The notes under the pieces were generated by a model. It saw only the letters and a list, made by a program, of their open reading frames with translations, searched no databases and was not told the DNA's origin. A stretch of 64,000 nt of DNA, taken from positions 2,110,501 to 2,174,500 of the forward strand of contig NZ_JAGGML010000001.1 in the NCBI RefSeq assembly GCF_017875275.1. Direction: 5' to 3'. This document shows, one piece after another, positions 20,495-29,443 of the stretch (positions within the stretch are counted from its first letter, which is position 1; every line of letters starts with the position of its first letter). Position numbers and translations under genes: made by a program. This DNA comes from Xanthobacter flavus (GTDB lineage: Bacteria > Pseudomonadota > Alphaproteobacteria > Rhizobiales > Xanthobacteraceae).

Positions 20495-21366
20495 GCGGCG
20501 CCGTCCCGCAGATCTTCAGCGCCGGCGCGCGGGCCGAGGAGGAGCGATCGGCGGGAAAGTTCCGTCGGCGCCTCGCGGCGGGGGGCCTCGCTTTCCGGTG
20601 CGAGGGCCGCCGTCTCGGCGGCGGCGCGGGCGGCGTCCTCGGCTTCCGCCCGGCGTCGGATCTCGCCGGAGCGGGTGCCGTCCTCCCGGTTGGCGGGATC
20701 GAGCAGACCAGGGATCACCGCCTCGGCCGTCTCCACCGCCTGCAGCATGGAGGAGAAATCGAACATGGGGGAGAAAAGCGAGCAGGCCTTGTAGGGGCCG
20801 GTCTCGGGCCGGTTGGCGGCGAGGAATTCGTAGGTGCCGGACGGAAAGTCGATGAGTTCGCGGTCGCCGGTCTTCAGCTTCGACCAGTCGTCGGCGGCGT
20901 TGGGCAGGAGCACGATGTTCATGAACCAGGGCGTCACCAGCACGCCCATCACCCGCCCGTCATGGATGCGGAAGCCCACCGCCTTCACCCCGAGGCTGCC
21001 GTTGACAAAGGGCACGCCCTTCATCTTCGCCGCATGGATTTCGCGGAACACCGCCTCGAACAGGCCGGGCGCCTCGGCGAGCTGGCGTTCCAGCGCCGGA
21101 TCGACGGGGGCGGGGCGCATCACGGCGGGCAGGTCGGGCGTGCCGCCGTCGAGCACCATGAAGGCGTCGCGGGCGCCGTCGCACACCGGGCAGCGCCAGT
21201 GGTCGGGCAGCGCGTTGAACGGCGTGCCGGGGGGAATCTGCCACGCCTCGCACCCCTCGGCGGGGTCGTAGACGTGCCAGCAGACCTTGCATTCCAGCCG
21301 CGCGGTGGGGGCAAGCCGCGCGCGATCGCCGAGATAGGAGCCGTCGAAGAAGCTGTGTTGGGACAT
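20491..21366 (-). CDS. hupJ: HupI-HupJ fusion: rubredoxin joined to hydrogenase chaperone
   Basis: About 291 residues. Residues 20-70 are a rubredoxin domain (iron ligands C26, C29, C59 and C62, in CKVCWHVYDP and CPVCDG), equal to HupI. From about 90 onward is a HupJ/HybE-type domain (KMKGVPFVNGSLGVKAVGFR, TPWFMNIVLLP). The C-terminus is charged and low-complexity. In many rhizobia these are separate genes. The rubredoxin is linked to hydrogenase maturation under air. An upstream GTG at 21378 overlaps the hupH stop (GTGA) and is an alternative start. Confidence 0.88.
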   Translation of the reverse strand: MSQHSFFDGSYLGDRARLAPTARLECKVCWHVYDPAEGCEAWQIPPGTPFNALPDHWRCPVCDGARDAFMVLDGGTPDLPAVMRPAPVDPALERQLAEAPGLFEAVFREIHAAKMKGVPFVNGSLGVKAVGFRIHDGRVMGVLVTPWFMNIVLLPNAADDWSKLKTGDRELIDFPSGTYEFLAANRPETGPYKACSLFSPMFDFSSMLQAVETAEAVIPGLLDPANREDGTRSGEIRRRAEAEDAARAAAETAALAPESEAPRREAPTELSRRSLLLGPRAGAEDLRDGAA

Positions 21367-21374
21367 TGGATGCC

Positions 21375-22238
21375 TCACCGCATGGCCGCCAGCACCTCGG
21401 TGAGGCGCTCGGCGGAATCGGCGATGTCCTCGCGGGCGGCGCAGGCCACTTCCGGCACCTCGCTCACCTCGATGGTGTCGAGAATGAGCATGTCCTGCGA
21501 ATTATAGAAGCGCACCCGCCACACATGCCGCGTGCCCGTCGCGTCGATGCGGCAATTGCCGTAGCCGCGTGACAGCACGGTGGTCGCGCCGGGGCCGAGG
21601 CGCGCCTCCAGCATGGCGAGGTCTTCCGGCGTGTGCGGCAGCAGGGAGAGGTTGATGACGTGCGCCGGATCGCCCGGCTGGCGGGTGCGGGAGCGGTCGT
21701 CGATCTCCACCAGCAGGGCCGGGGCGTTGAAGATGCCGGGTGCGGGCGCGTCGAGGCCGGAAAGGTCGATGCCCGCGCCACCGCCGAATGCCCGCACCAC
21801 AGCGCCGCGCGGGAAGGCGCCGATCTCGATGCGGTCGGTGCCCGCCGCGCCGCGCAGGCGCCAGACGCCGGCGAAGGTCGCTTCCTGGATTTCCATGGCG
21901 CGGACGTCCCCCCGTCCCTCCACCTTCACCGCCACCTCGCCCTCGCCCATGGCCTCGTCCACCAGGGCGAGGTTGGCGGGATCGAGATGTCCGAGGTCGA
22001 TGATGCGGCTCTCGCCCGGCTGCCAGCCTTCCAGCGCGGCGATCACCTCTTCCAGCACGGCGAAGGCGGGGACGTAGCGGTCCTTGTCCTCCACCTCGAT
22101 GAGATGCGCCTCGAAGGTGCGCATGCCCGACGGCAGGGGCAGATAGGCAAGGCCCTCGTCCTCGGCGGTGGACTGGCTGCCGGGGCCGAAGCCGATGGGG
22201 GGCTGCGTGGCGAAGGGGGAGGAGGAGCCGGAAGACAT
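21375..22238 (-). CDS. hupH: HupH (HyaF-family) hydrogenase expression protein
   Basis: 287 residues with family features: GLAYLPLPSGMRTF near the N-terminus and, toward the C-terminus, LSRGYGNCRIDATG, VWRVRFYNSQDMLILDTIEV and VPEVACAAREDI. HupH/HyaF acts in maturation of the hydrogenase small subunit or cofactor delivery; its exact reaction is not established. It lies 12 bp after hupG and overlaps the GTG of hupJ. Confidence 0.92.
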   Translation of the reverse strand: MSSGSSSPFATQPPIGFGPGSQSTAEDEGLAYLPLPSGMRTFEAHLIEVEDKDRYVPAFAVLEEVIAALEGWQPGESRIIDLGHLDPANLALVDEAMGEGEVAVKVEGRGDVRAMEIQEATFAGVWRLRGAAGTDRIEIGAFPRGAVVRAFGGGAGIDLSGLDAPAPGIFNAPALLVEIDDRSRTRQPGDPAHVINLSLLPHTPEDLAMLEARLGPGATTVLSRGYGNCRIDATGTRHVWRVRFYNSQDMLILDTIEVSEVPEVACAAREDIADSAERLTEVLAAMR

Positions 22239-22250
22239 TCGGGGTAGCCT

Positions 22251-22655
22251 TCAGTGGGTGGCGGCGGAGGGGGCGGCGAGCAGGGCGCGGAGCTTGTCGA
22301 GATATTCGTCCCAGTCCCGCATGCGGGCGATGGCGCCCACCGGCTGGCCGGCGCGCAGCACCACGATGGCGGGGAGCGCGAGGCTCATGGCATCGCGCAG
22401 GGCGGTCTCCGCCTTGGGGCCGGCGAGGGCGATGCCGATGGCCTGCGGCCCGCCCAGCGCCTTCACCAGCTCGGGCAGCACCACGGCGATGTCGGGGCTT
22501 TCCAGATGCGCCTTGCCGTGGGAGGGCAGGAACAGGAAATGGTCGCGGGCATCGAGGCGGGCGGCATCCTCCAGTGTCTCGACGGAGGGCCAAGCGCCGG
22601 CCTCGCTGAGGCGGCGGACGAGGGGGTGGAGGTCGGGAGCGGCGAGCGGGGGCAT
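22251..22655 (-). CDS. hupG: HupG (HyaE-family) thioredoxin-fold chaperone
   Basis: 134 residues with the predicted thioredoxin-like fold of HyaE/HupG and no CxxC (FLFLPSHGKAHLESPDIAVV; AMSLALPAIVVLRAGQPVG; IARMRDWDEYLDKL). Family members bind the Tat signal of the small subunit to check its folding before export. That fits hupS here, which has a twin-arginine signal. The start overlaps the hupF stop by one base. Confidence 0.9.
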   Translation of the reverse strand: MPPLAAPDLHPLVRRLSEAGAWPSVETLEDAARLDARDHFLFLPSHGKAHLESPDIAVVLPELVKALGGPQAIGIALAGPKAETALRDAMSLALPAIVVLRAGQPVGAIARMRDWDEYLDKLRALLAAPSAATH

Positions 22656-22987
22656 CAGGCTTCCTTTCGGCCGGCGGCATAGGCCGCGGCGAGATGGGGC
22701 GGCAGGACCGGTTCGCGGTCCACGAGATCGGCGAAGGCGCGGTCAATCAGGGCGGTGTCGGCCTCCCCCGCCATGATGGCGGCGACGCCGGAGAGCGCTT
22801 CCGTGATGAGGCGCGCCTCCTCTGCTTCCAGCAGGCGGCGGGCGGCGCCCTGGAAGACGAGGACGTGATCGCCCTCCCCGGCCTCGGGCACGAGGGAGAG
22901 ATCCACCCGCTCCTCCCGCCCCTCGGCCGAGCAGAGCGCGTGGGGGCCTTCGAGGCATTCGATGCGCATGGGCAGGCCGAGGCACAT
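22655..22987 (-). CDS. hupF: HupF, HypC-family chaperone
   Basis: 110 residues from the ATG at 22987, starting MCLGLPMRIECLEG. It is a paralogue of hypC (16382-16681) with the same N-terminal Cys. HupF is the hydrogenase-specific version that interacts with the HupL precursor and helps under oxygen. It starts 4 bp after the hupD stop and overlaps hupG by one base. Confidence 0.92.
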   Translation of the reverse strand: MCLGLPMRIECLEGPHALCSAEGREERVDLSLVPEAGEGDHVLVFQGAARRLLEAEEARLITEALSGVAAIMAGEADTALIDRAFADLVDREPVLPPHLAAAYAAGRKEA

Positions 22988-22991
22988 GAAC

Positions 22992-23618
22992 TCAGCCCTC
23001 CTGCCGCACGAGCACGCGCGCATCGCCGATGCGGCAGGCGTCCTCAGCGCTGGGGCGCTCGGTCTCATAGGGGTCGCGGGCGACGGCGGCGGTGACGAGA
23101 GATCCCTCCCCCGCGCGGGGCTCCGGCACGATGCCGAATTCGTCCTTCAGGATGGCGAGCACCTTGCGCGCGGCGGGCTCGATCTGCGCCGCGACGGTGG
23201 CGGTGAGGCCGCCGCCGTAATCGTCCAGCACCTCGGGTTGCACGCCCACGAGCACGATGCGGCCGGGGGTGTGGCCGCGCAGGGCGAGGAGGCCGAGGAT
23301 TTCCTGAAAGCCGGTCTGGTGCAGGCTCACCTTGCGGGCGGCGAGCACGGCGGGCACGTCGGCGTCGGCGCGGATGTGGACGGTGCCCGGCGGGGAGCCG
23401 AAATCCACCGCGTCCACGATGACGACGCCTTCGGCTTCTTCGAGATAGGGGAGCAGATAGAGGCCCTGCGTGCCGCCATCGAGCAGCGTCACAGGCTCGG
23501 GGAAGGTGAAGGCGCGATCCAGGGTTTCCAGAACCCGCACGCCGAAGCCCTCGTCGGCCCACAAGATGTTGCCGATGCCGAGCACCAGAATGCGCGCGCA
23601 AATCCGTTCGCCGTCCAT
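22992..23618 (-). CDS. hupD: HupD, hydrogenase maturation endopeptidase
   Basis: A 208-residue HybD/HupD-family protease that removes the C-terminal tail of HupL after nickel insertion. GIGNILWADEGFGVRV supplies the metal ligand Glu23, IVDAVDFG the Asp, and SLHQTGF His100. The expected cut site, after His in DPCLACSTH, is present in HupL. It is the first gene of the accessory operon. A FixK-type box lies 110 bp upstream, so it probably has its own promoter separate from hupSLC. Confidence 0.95.
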   Translation of the reverse strand: MDGERICARILVLGIGNILWADEGFGVRVLETLDRAFTFPEPVTLLDGGTQGLYLLPYLEEAEGVVIVDAVDFGSPPGTVHIRADADVPAVLAARKVSLHQTGFQEILGLLALRGHTPGRIVLVGVQPEVLDDYGGGLTATVAAQIEPAARKVLAILKDEFGIVPEPRAGEGSLVTAAVARDPYETERPSAEDACRIGDARVLVRQEG

Positions 23619-23687
23619 GCGACGCTGCCCTCCCTGCGATGGCCTCCCACGACGGTCTGCCGCCGTCTGATTTCGAGTTCGTCTAAA

Positions 23688-23702
23688 TCAAGGACCGTGC
23701 CA
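23688..23702 (-). promoter_or_regulatory. Sigma54-like -24/-12 sequence upstream of hupD (imperfect)
   Basis: Read on the minus strand, TGGCACGGTCCTTGA matches TGGCAC-N5-TTGC except that the -12 dinucleotide is GA instead of GC. It lies between the FixK-type box and hupD, about 70 bp from the start codon. The variant -12 makes activity uncertain; it may be a weak or chance match. Confidence 0.35.
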
Positions 23703-23727
23703 AGGCGGCGTGAAGCCGGCCAAGGGC

Positions 23728-23741
23728 TTGATTCGGATCAA
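23728..23741. promoter_or_regulatory. FixK/FNR-type box upstream of hupD
   Basis: TTGATTCGGATCAA is a perfect TTGAT-N4-ATCAA palindrome, centred about 116 bp upstream of the hupD start. This is the consensus for FixK/FnrN/Anr regulators, which activate hyp and hup accessory genes in Rhizobium and Bradyrhizobium under low oxygen. Class II spacing predicts a start site near 23693. No fixK or fnr gene is in the window. This 375-bp gap also holds the hupC terminator. Confidence 0.8.
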
Positions 23742-23935
23742 GACGCGTGGATCTGCGAGGGCCGGATCGTGAGCTCAATTTGTAATGTATTTGATCAGTT
23801 GGCGCCAAAAATGGAAACAATGATTGCGCTTTCCGGGATCCGGAAAGGCTTTTCACGGGGCGCGCCATCCGCGCCCTGCGACGATCGTTAGCACCTGCAG
23901 CGCCAATTGGAATGCGCCGCACCATTGCGCAGAAA

Positions 23936-23965
23936 CGAAAAGGGCGCGGCCGAAGCCGCGCCCTT
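23936..23965 (-). terminator. Rho-independent terminator after hupC
   Basis: AAGGGCGCGGC at 23940-23950 pairs with GCCGCGCCCTT at 23955-23965 around a CGAA loop (TTCG on the transcribed strand, a very stable tetraloop). On the minus strand the stem is followed by TTCGTTTC. It separates hupSLC from the hupD operon, about 30 bp after the hupC stop. Confidence 0.8.
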
Positions 23966-23993
23966 CTCTCGGGTTCCATGCGCGCCCTGCCGT

Positions 23994-24746
23994 TCAGTCC
24001 GGATCGTCGTCCCGGAAGGTGCGGTGGCCGTTGGTGATGGCGGAGACCATCGATTGGCGGGACATGATGTCCTCCCGGATCACCGAATAGACGTGGATGA
24101 TGATGAACACGATGATCACCCACATGCCGAGGTGATGCAGCGTGTGCACCTGCATGGACCCGCCCAGGAGCGGGATCACCCAGCCGAACAGCCGGTCCTG
24201 CCAGGAGCCGAGCCCCGTGCCCTCCGAATAGAGGGCGAAGCCGGTGAGGATCATGAAGGCGAGGCCCAGCACCATCACGAAGAACAGGAAGACCTGCGCC
24301 AGCGGATTGTGCCCCACGAACTTCAGCGGCCGCGGCTTGAGAAACGCATACCACTGCACCTCGGTGAAGAAGCCCTTCCAGAAGCTCGCCCGCCAGAAGG
24401 GGAAGGTGAACAGCTCCCGGGAATACTTGTTGCCGAAGAAGGCCCAGATGATCCGCCCCAGGAACCCCACGGCGAGGATGTAGCCCGCCGAGAAGTGCAC
24501 GAAGCGGATGGTGCCCATGAGGTAATGGGCGCTCGCCTCGCCCGAGAGCGTGGGGAACGGGGCGCCGATGAAGTAGCCGGTGACGCACAAAACCAGGATG
24601 CACAGCGCATTGACCCAGTGCCACAGGCGCACCGGCGCCTCATAGACATAGACGGTGGTCAGCTTCTTTCCACCGGCGATCGCCTGAGCGACCGGGGTGG
24701 GGGCCGCCGCCGGAGGAGCGGCGCCGGAGAGAGAGGTATCCGTCAT
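23994..24746 (-). CDS. hupC: HupC, hydrogenase b-type cytochrome subunit
   Basis: About 250 residues (an alternative start two codons upstream is also open). An integral membrane di-haem cytochrome b that anchors HupSL and passes electrons to quinone. It has four hydrophobic helices and haem-ligand candidates in RLWHWVN, RFVHFSAGY, VHTLHHLGMW and IIHVYSVI. It starts 13 bp after the hupL stop and ends before a strong terminator. The N-terminus is Ala/Pro-rich and variable in the family. Confidence 0.94.
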   Translation of the reverse strand: MTDTSLSGAAPPAAAPTPVAQAIAGGKKLTTVYVYEAPVRLWHWVNALCILVLCVTGYFIGAPFPTLSGEASAHYLMGTIRFVHFSAGYILAVGFLGRIIWAFFGNKYSRELFTFPFWRASFWKGFFTEVQWYAFLKPRPLKFVGHNPLAQVFLFFVMVLGLAFMILTGFALYSEGTGLGSWQDRLFGWVIPLLGGSMQVHTLHHLGMWVIIVFIIIHVYSVIREDIMSRQSMVSAITNGHRTFRDDDPD

Positions 24747-24758
24747 GGCCACCTCCCC

Positions 24759-26569
<1,811 letters not shown>

Positions 26570-26573
<4 letters not shown>

Positions 26574-27676
26574 TTCTCGCCTCCCTCGGTCTTGGTCGCG
26601 CCGTCGGTATTCTTGTGCTGGGCGCGCTTCAGCGCGCTGACCGCCGCATGGACCGCGACGCCCGCGCCCACCGCGCCGGCGGCGACGAGGCCCACCTGGT
26701 CGGCATTGGCCTCAATGCCGAAGCCGGAGCCCTTGAGGTCCGCAAGGCGGGCGTACCACGAGCCCTTGTCCCAGAAGCCGTCTTCCGAGCAGCCGATGCA
26801 GCCGTGGCCGGCCTGGATGGGGAAGGACACGCCGTCGTTCCAGCGCACGGTGGAGCAGGCGTTGTAGGTGGTGGGGCCCTTGCAGCCCACCTTGTAGAGG
26901 CAATAGCCCTTGCGCGCGCCCTCGTCGTCGAAGCTCTCCACATACTGGCCGGCGTCGAAATGCGGCCGGCGATAGCATTTGTCGTGGATGCGCTGGGAAT
27001 AGAACATCAGCGGCCGGCCCTGGCGGTCGAGCGCGGGGAGCTGGTCGAAGGTGAGCATGTAGGTGATGACGCCGGTCATCACCTCGGCGATGGGCGGGCA
27101 GCCCGGCACCTTGATGATGGGCTTGTCGAAGATCACCTCGTGCACGGGCGTCGCGCGGGTGGGGTTGGGGCGCGCGGCCTGCACGCAGCCATAGGAGGCG
27201 CAGGAGCCCCAGGAGATGATGGCTTTCGCGTCCTTCGCCACCTTCTTCAATTGGTCCACGAAGGGCTTGCCGCCGATGATGCAATACATGCCATCCTCGT
27301 TCAGCGGCGGGTTGCCCTCCACCGCGAGGATGTAGTTGCCCTTGTACTTGGTCATCACCTCGTCGAGGATCGCTTCCGCCTGATGGCCGGCGGAGGCCAT
27401 GAGGGTGTCGTCATAGTCGAGCGAGATCATCGACAGCACCACATCCTTCACCAGAGGATGCGCCGAGCGGATGAAGCTCTCCGAGCAGCAGGTGCATTCC
27501 AGCCCATGCAGCCACAGCACCGGGGTGCGCGGCTTGGTCTCCATGGCCATGGCGATCTGCGGCGCGAACTCCGGCCCGAGGCCGAGGGCCGCCGCCGTGA
27601 GCGAGCAGTATTTCAGGAACGAACGGCGGGTGATGCCCTGCCGCCGCATGACCTCATAGAACGTCTCGAGGGCCAT
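26570..27676 (-). CDS. hupS: HupS, [NiFe] uptake hydrogenase small subunit (oxygen-tolerant type)
   Basis: 368 residues with a twin-arginine signal (RRSFLK, residues 17-22; probable cleavage after AMA at 44) and a C-terminal hydrophobic anchor. The proximal-cluster region reads ECTCCSES (C61, C63, C64), GSCASYGC (C159, C164) and PGCPP (C193). Counted from the predicted mature start these are C17, C19, C20, C115, C120 and C149. C19 and C120 are the two extra cysteines of oxygen-tolerant membrane-bound hydrogenases. Distal and medial cluster residues are also present ([24 protein letters not shown]). It is the first gene of hupSLC behind a sigma54 promoter. Confidence 0.97.
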
Positions 27677-27772
27677 AAAGGCGTCCCCCCTCTTCGCAGC
27701 CTTTTGGGCTGACCGTTTGGCTGACCTTAGTCCTCCCCTCCGGCGTCGAGGCCGGGGGATTGGAACCGTTTC

Positions 27773-27788
27773 AGCAAGGGGTGTGCCA
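27773..27788 (-). promoter_or_regulatory. Sigma54 (-24/-12) promoter of hupSLC
   Basis: On the minus strand, TGGCACACCCCTTGCT matches TGGCAC-N5-TTGCT perfectly. It predicts a transcription start near 27762 and a leader of about 86 nt before the hupS ATG at 27676. rpoN and the HoxA activator are both encoded in the window. In related bacteria hupSL is activated by HoxA/HupR or NifA. Confidence 0.85.
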
Positions 27789-27897
27789 GAGGGGGAGGGT
27801 GTGGGATTTCAGGAGGTTGGGTGCGGGGGTGGGGTGGAAGGGGTGGATGGGGGGTGAGCGGTTTGAGGGGTGGGGTGGAAAGGGGGTTATCGGCGGC
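27789..27897. other. G-rich, purine-biased tract upstream of the hupS promoter
   Basis: About 110 bp on the plus strand are almost entirely G, with short T/A interruptions, including many runs of four to six G (for example 27791-27795 and 27846-27851). It lies between the sigma54 promoter and the AT-rich region that leads into the TIR-like gene. It contains no coding signal. It could form quadruplex structures or affect DNA bending; neither can be shown here. Confidence 0.6.
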
Positions 27898-27938
27898 GCC
27901 ACACGAGATGCATAATAACCAAACTATTGCGCGTTCTC

Positions 27939-27973
27939 GTTGTCGCGCCCGATTGACAACCAACACATGTCAA
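27939..27973. promoter_or_regulatory. Overlapping inverted repeats; possible hupS enhancer or TIR-gene promoter
   Basis: GTTGTC-N10-GACAAC (27939-27960) overlaps TTGACA-N9-TGTCAA (27953-27973). Within them, 27953-27963 reads TTG-ACAAC-CAA, the TTG-N5-CAA form described for HupR, at about -195 from the predicted hupS start. The same segment contains a perfect -35-like TTGACA for the TIR-like gene, but no good -10 follows. It lies inside the AT-rich DNA associated with the TIR-like gene, so which side it serves is open. Confidence 0.45.
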
Positions 27974-28018
27974 ATCAATGTTTTCTCGTCGGCAGATATT
28001 TTCACGGACTAACCTAGC

Positions 28019-29053
28019 ATGAATAGGAATGACGGAATAAAAATCGTTGTTAGGGTATTTTTTTCTTGGCAGAGTGATGTTCTGCCGGAAAAAACGACAA
28101 ATTTAGTAAGGAAAGCTATCAAACTAGCGGCCATAAAGATCGAGAAAGATAAGAACATTTTTGTTGAAATATTAGAGGCCACGACAAATTCGCCGGGGTC
28201 ACCCTATGTTCCATATGAGATAGTGCGAAAAATTAGAGAATGCGATGTATTTATTGCCGATGTGACGCCGGTGGCATTTCTTGGGGGACTCAAAAAGATT
28301 CCAAACCCGAATGTGGTGTTTGAGCTTGGGGTTGCTGCCGTCCATTTGGGCTGGGAACGTATTATAATGGTCGCAAATCAGGATGATCTCGATATAACGG
28401 GATATCCATTTGATTTCGATCGGCATCGAATCTCAGCCTACGCAATACGCGACAATAATGCATCATCAGATGAGTCTAATTTTTTGAATCTCGTTTACCG
28501 CGCGATGGCATTGATAGTTGAAAAATCACCTACAAGACCGTATAGGGTAGTTGATGCCGATTTTAGTTTAATTAAAAGAGAGAAGGATATCAAGATAATA
28601 AACTGGTTTATGAGTAACATGAGTTCGTCAATGTTAGATTTATTCATACAATATCTGCCTGATCAAATGTATGTAGGTGGTATTCATATCTCTGATGGCT
28701 TGCGTGGGGTATGTGATAGTTCGAGATTCATATTATATGATAAAGATGCTCAAGATCTGATGGTAAATCTTAAAGATAGCCTATACACTGCTGCATCTTA
28801 TTCGGATTATTACAGAGAGAGTCAAAATTGGATGATCCAGATTTTTGGATCCAAACATTCAAGCGCTGAAAGTCGGGAGCGTGAAAAAAATGGCTTGGCG
28901 GAAATTAAAATAATAAAAGAAAAATTGCGGCAAGATCTAAAATTACTTATGAATAAAATTCATAAAGACTACCCGGAAATTGATATTGACAAGACAAATT
29001 CGGAGTGTTCCAAGGAGTTTCGGGATATGCATGCTGAGCTGCTAAAGGGGTGA
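28019..29053 (+). CDS. TIR-like (FFSWQSD-family) predicted nucleotide hydrolase, likely horizontally acquired
   Basis: 344 residues. The N-terminal ~145 match a TIR-like family: VFFSWQSD (13-20), ECDVFIADVTPV (74-85), PNPNVVFELGVA (95-106) and PFDFDRHRISAY (130-141). Glu102 in NVVFELG is the candidate catalytic residue by analogy with TIR NADases. The C-terminal 200 residues have no recognised domain; they are charged, end in a long helical stretch, and may sense a trigger. There is no signal peptide or membrane helix. The gene is strongly AT-rich compared with both neighbours, with many AAA/ATA/TTA codons, which indicates transfer. It has no Shine-Dalgarno and no partner gene. Anti-phage or stress function is inference from related TIR effectors. 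Confidence 0.75.
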   Translation: MNRNDGIKIVVRVFFSWQSDVLPEKTTNLVRKAIKLAAIKIEKDKNIFVEILEATTNSPGSPYVPYEIVRKIRECDVFIADVTPVAFLGGLKKIPNPNVVFELGVAAVHLGWERIIMVANQDDLDITGYPFDFDRHRISAYAIRDNNASSDESNFLNLVYRAMALIVEKSPTRPYRVVDADFSLIKREKDIKIINWFMSNMSSSMLDLFIQYLPDQMYVGGIHISDGLRGVCDSSRFILYDKDAQDLMVNLKDSLYTAASYSDYYRESQNWMIQIFGSKHSSAESREREKNGLAEIKIIKEKLRQDLKLLMNKIHKDYPEIDIDKTNSECSKEFRDMHAELLKG

Positions 29054-29092
29054 GGCGATCGAAGGCTGAGGTGACGTTATCTCCCTTCCCCC

Positions 29093-29121
29093 TTGCATCC
29101 CACCCCTCCCCCTGCCATATA
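29093..29121 (+). promoter_or_regulatory. Sigma70-type promoter of the SRP RNA gene
   Basis: TTGCAT (29093-29098), a 17-bp spacer, then CATATA (29116-29121), placing the start at about 29127, which coincides with the 5' end of the RNA stem. The spacer is nearly all pyrimidine. Confidence 0.65.
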
Positions 29122-29125
29122 GCGC

Positions 29126-29225
29126 GTGGGAGGTTGGCGGTGGACGAGCCACTCGCCAACCGGGTCAGGTCCGGAAGGAAGCAGCCCCAACGAGCCCGGT
29201 CTCGGGTCTTCGTCCAGCCTCCCAC
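29126..29225 (+). ncRNA. ffs: Signal recognition particle RNA (4.5S type)
   Basis: About 100 nt folding into one long hairpin. GTGGGAGG at the 5' end pairs with CCTCCCAC at the 3' end. The apical part holds the hallmark SRP core GGGTCAGGTCCGGAAGGAAG followed by CAGCC. It binds Ffh to target membrane proteins. It has its own promoter directly upstream. The usual dnaX/recR neighbours are not present; instead the AT-rich TIR-like gene ends 72 bp before it and ohr follows on the other strand. Confidence 0.95.
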
Positions 29226-29327
29226 CCCATTCAGCACGGAACTGACCGGCGCGCGGCCCCATCGGCCGTCGCGCCTGTGGGCGTTTCGGGCGCCTGAGCG
29301 GTTGGAGGCCGCGCGCGCGGCCAAGCA

Positions 29328-29388
29328 CGCGCGGCGCCTGAGCGAAGGCAACGTATAAGCCCGCGCGGCGCCTAAGCGAAAGCAACGC
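29328..29388. repeat. Two diverged copies of the GCGCGGCGCCTGAGCGAA repeat
   Basis: 29328-29352 (CGCGCGGCGCCTGAGCGAAG then GCAACG) and 29359-29388 (CCCGCGCGGCGCCTAAGCGA then AAGCAACGC) are the reverse complement of the tandem 37-bp repeat at 13428-13526. A third, partial GGCGCCTGAGCG lies at 29290-29300. The copies sit between ffs and the ohr terminator. Confidence 0.75.
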
Positions 29389-29423
29389 AAAAACCCATCC
29401 TCCGGCCGAGGCCGGAGGATGGG
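29387..29423 (-). terminator. Rho-independent terminator of ohr
   Basis: CCCATCCTCCGGC at 29394-29406 pairs with GCCGGAGGATGGG at 29411-29423 (13-bp stem, 4-nt loop). On the minus strand it is followed by TTTTTGCG. It lies 21 bp after the ohr stop. Confidence 0.88.
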
Positions 29424-29443
29424 GCAGCAGGGCGGGGAAGGGG

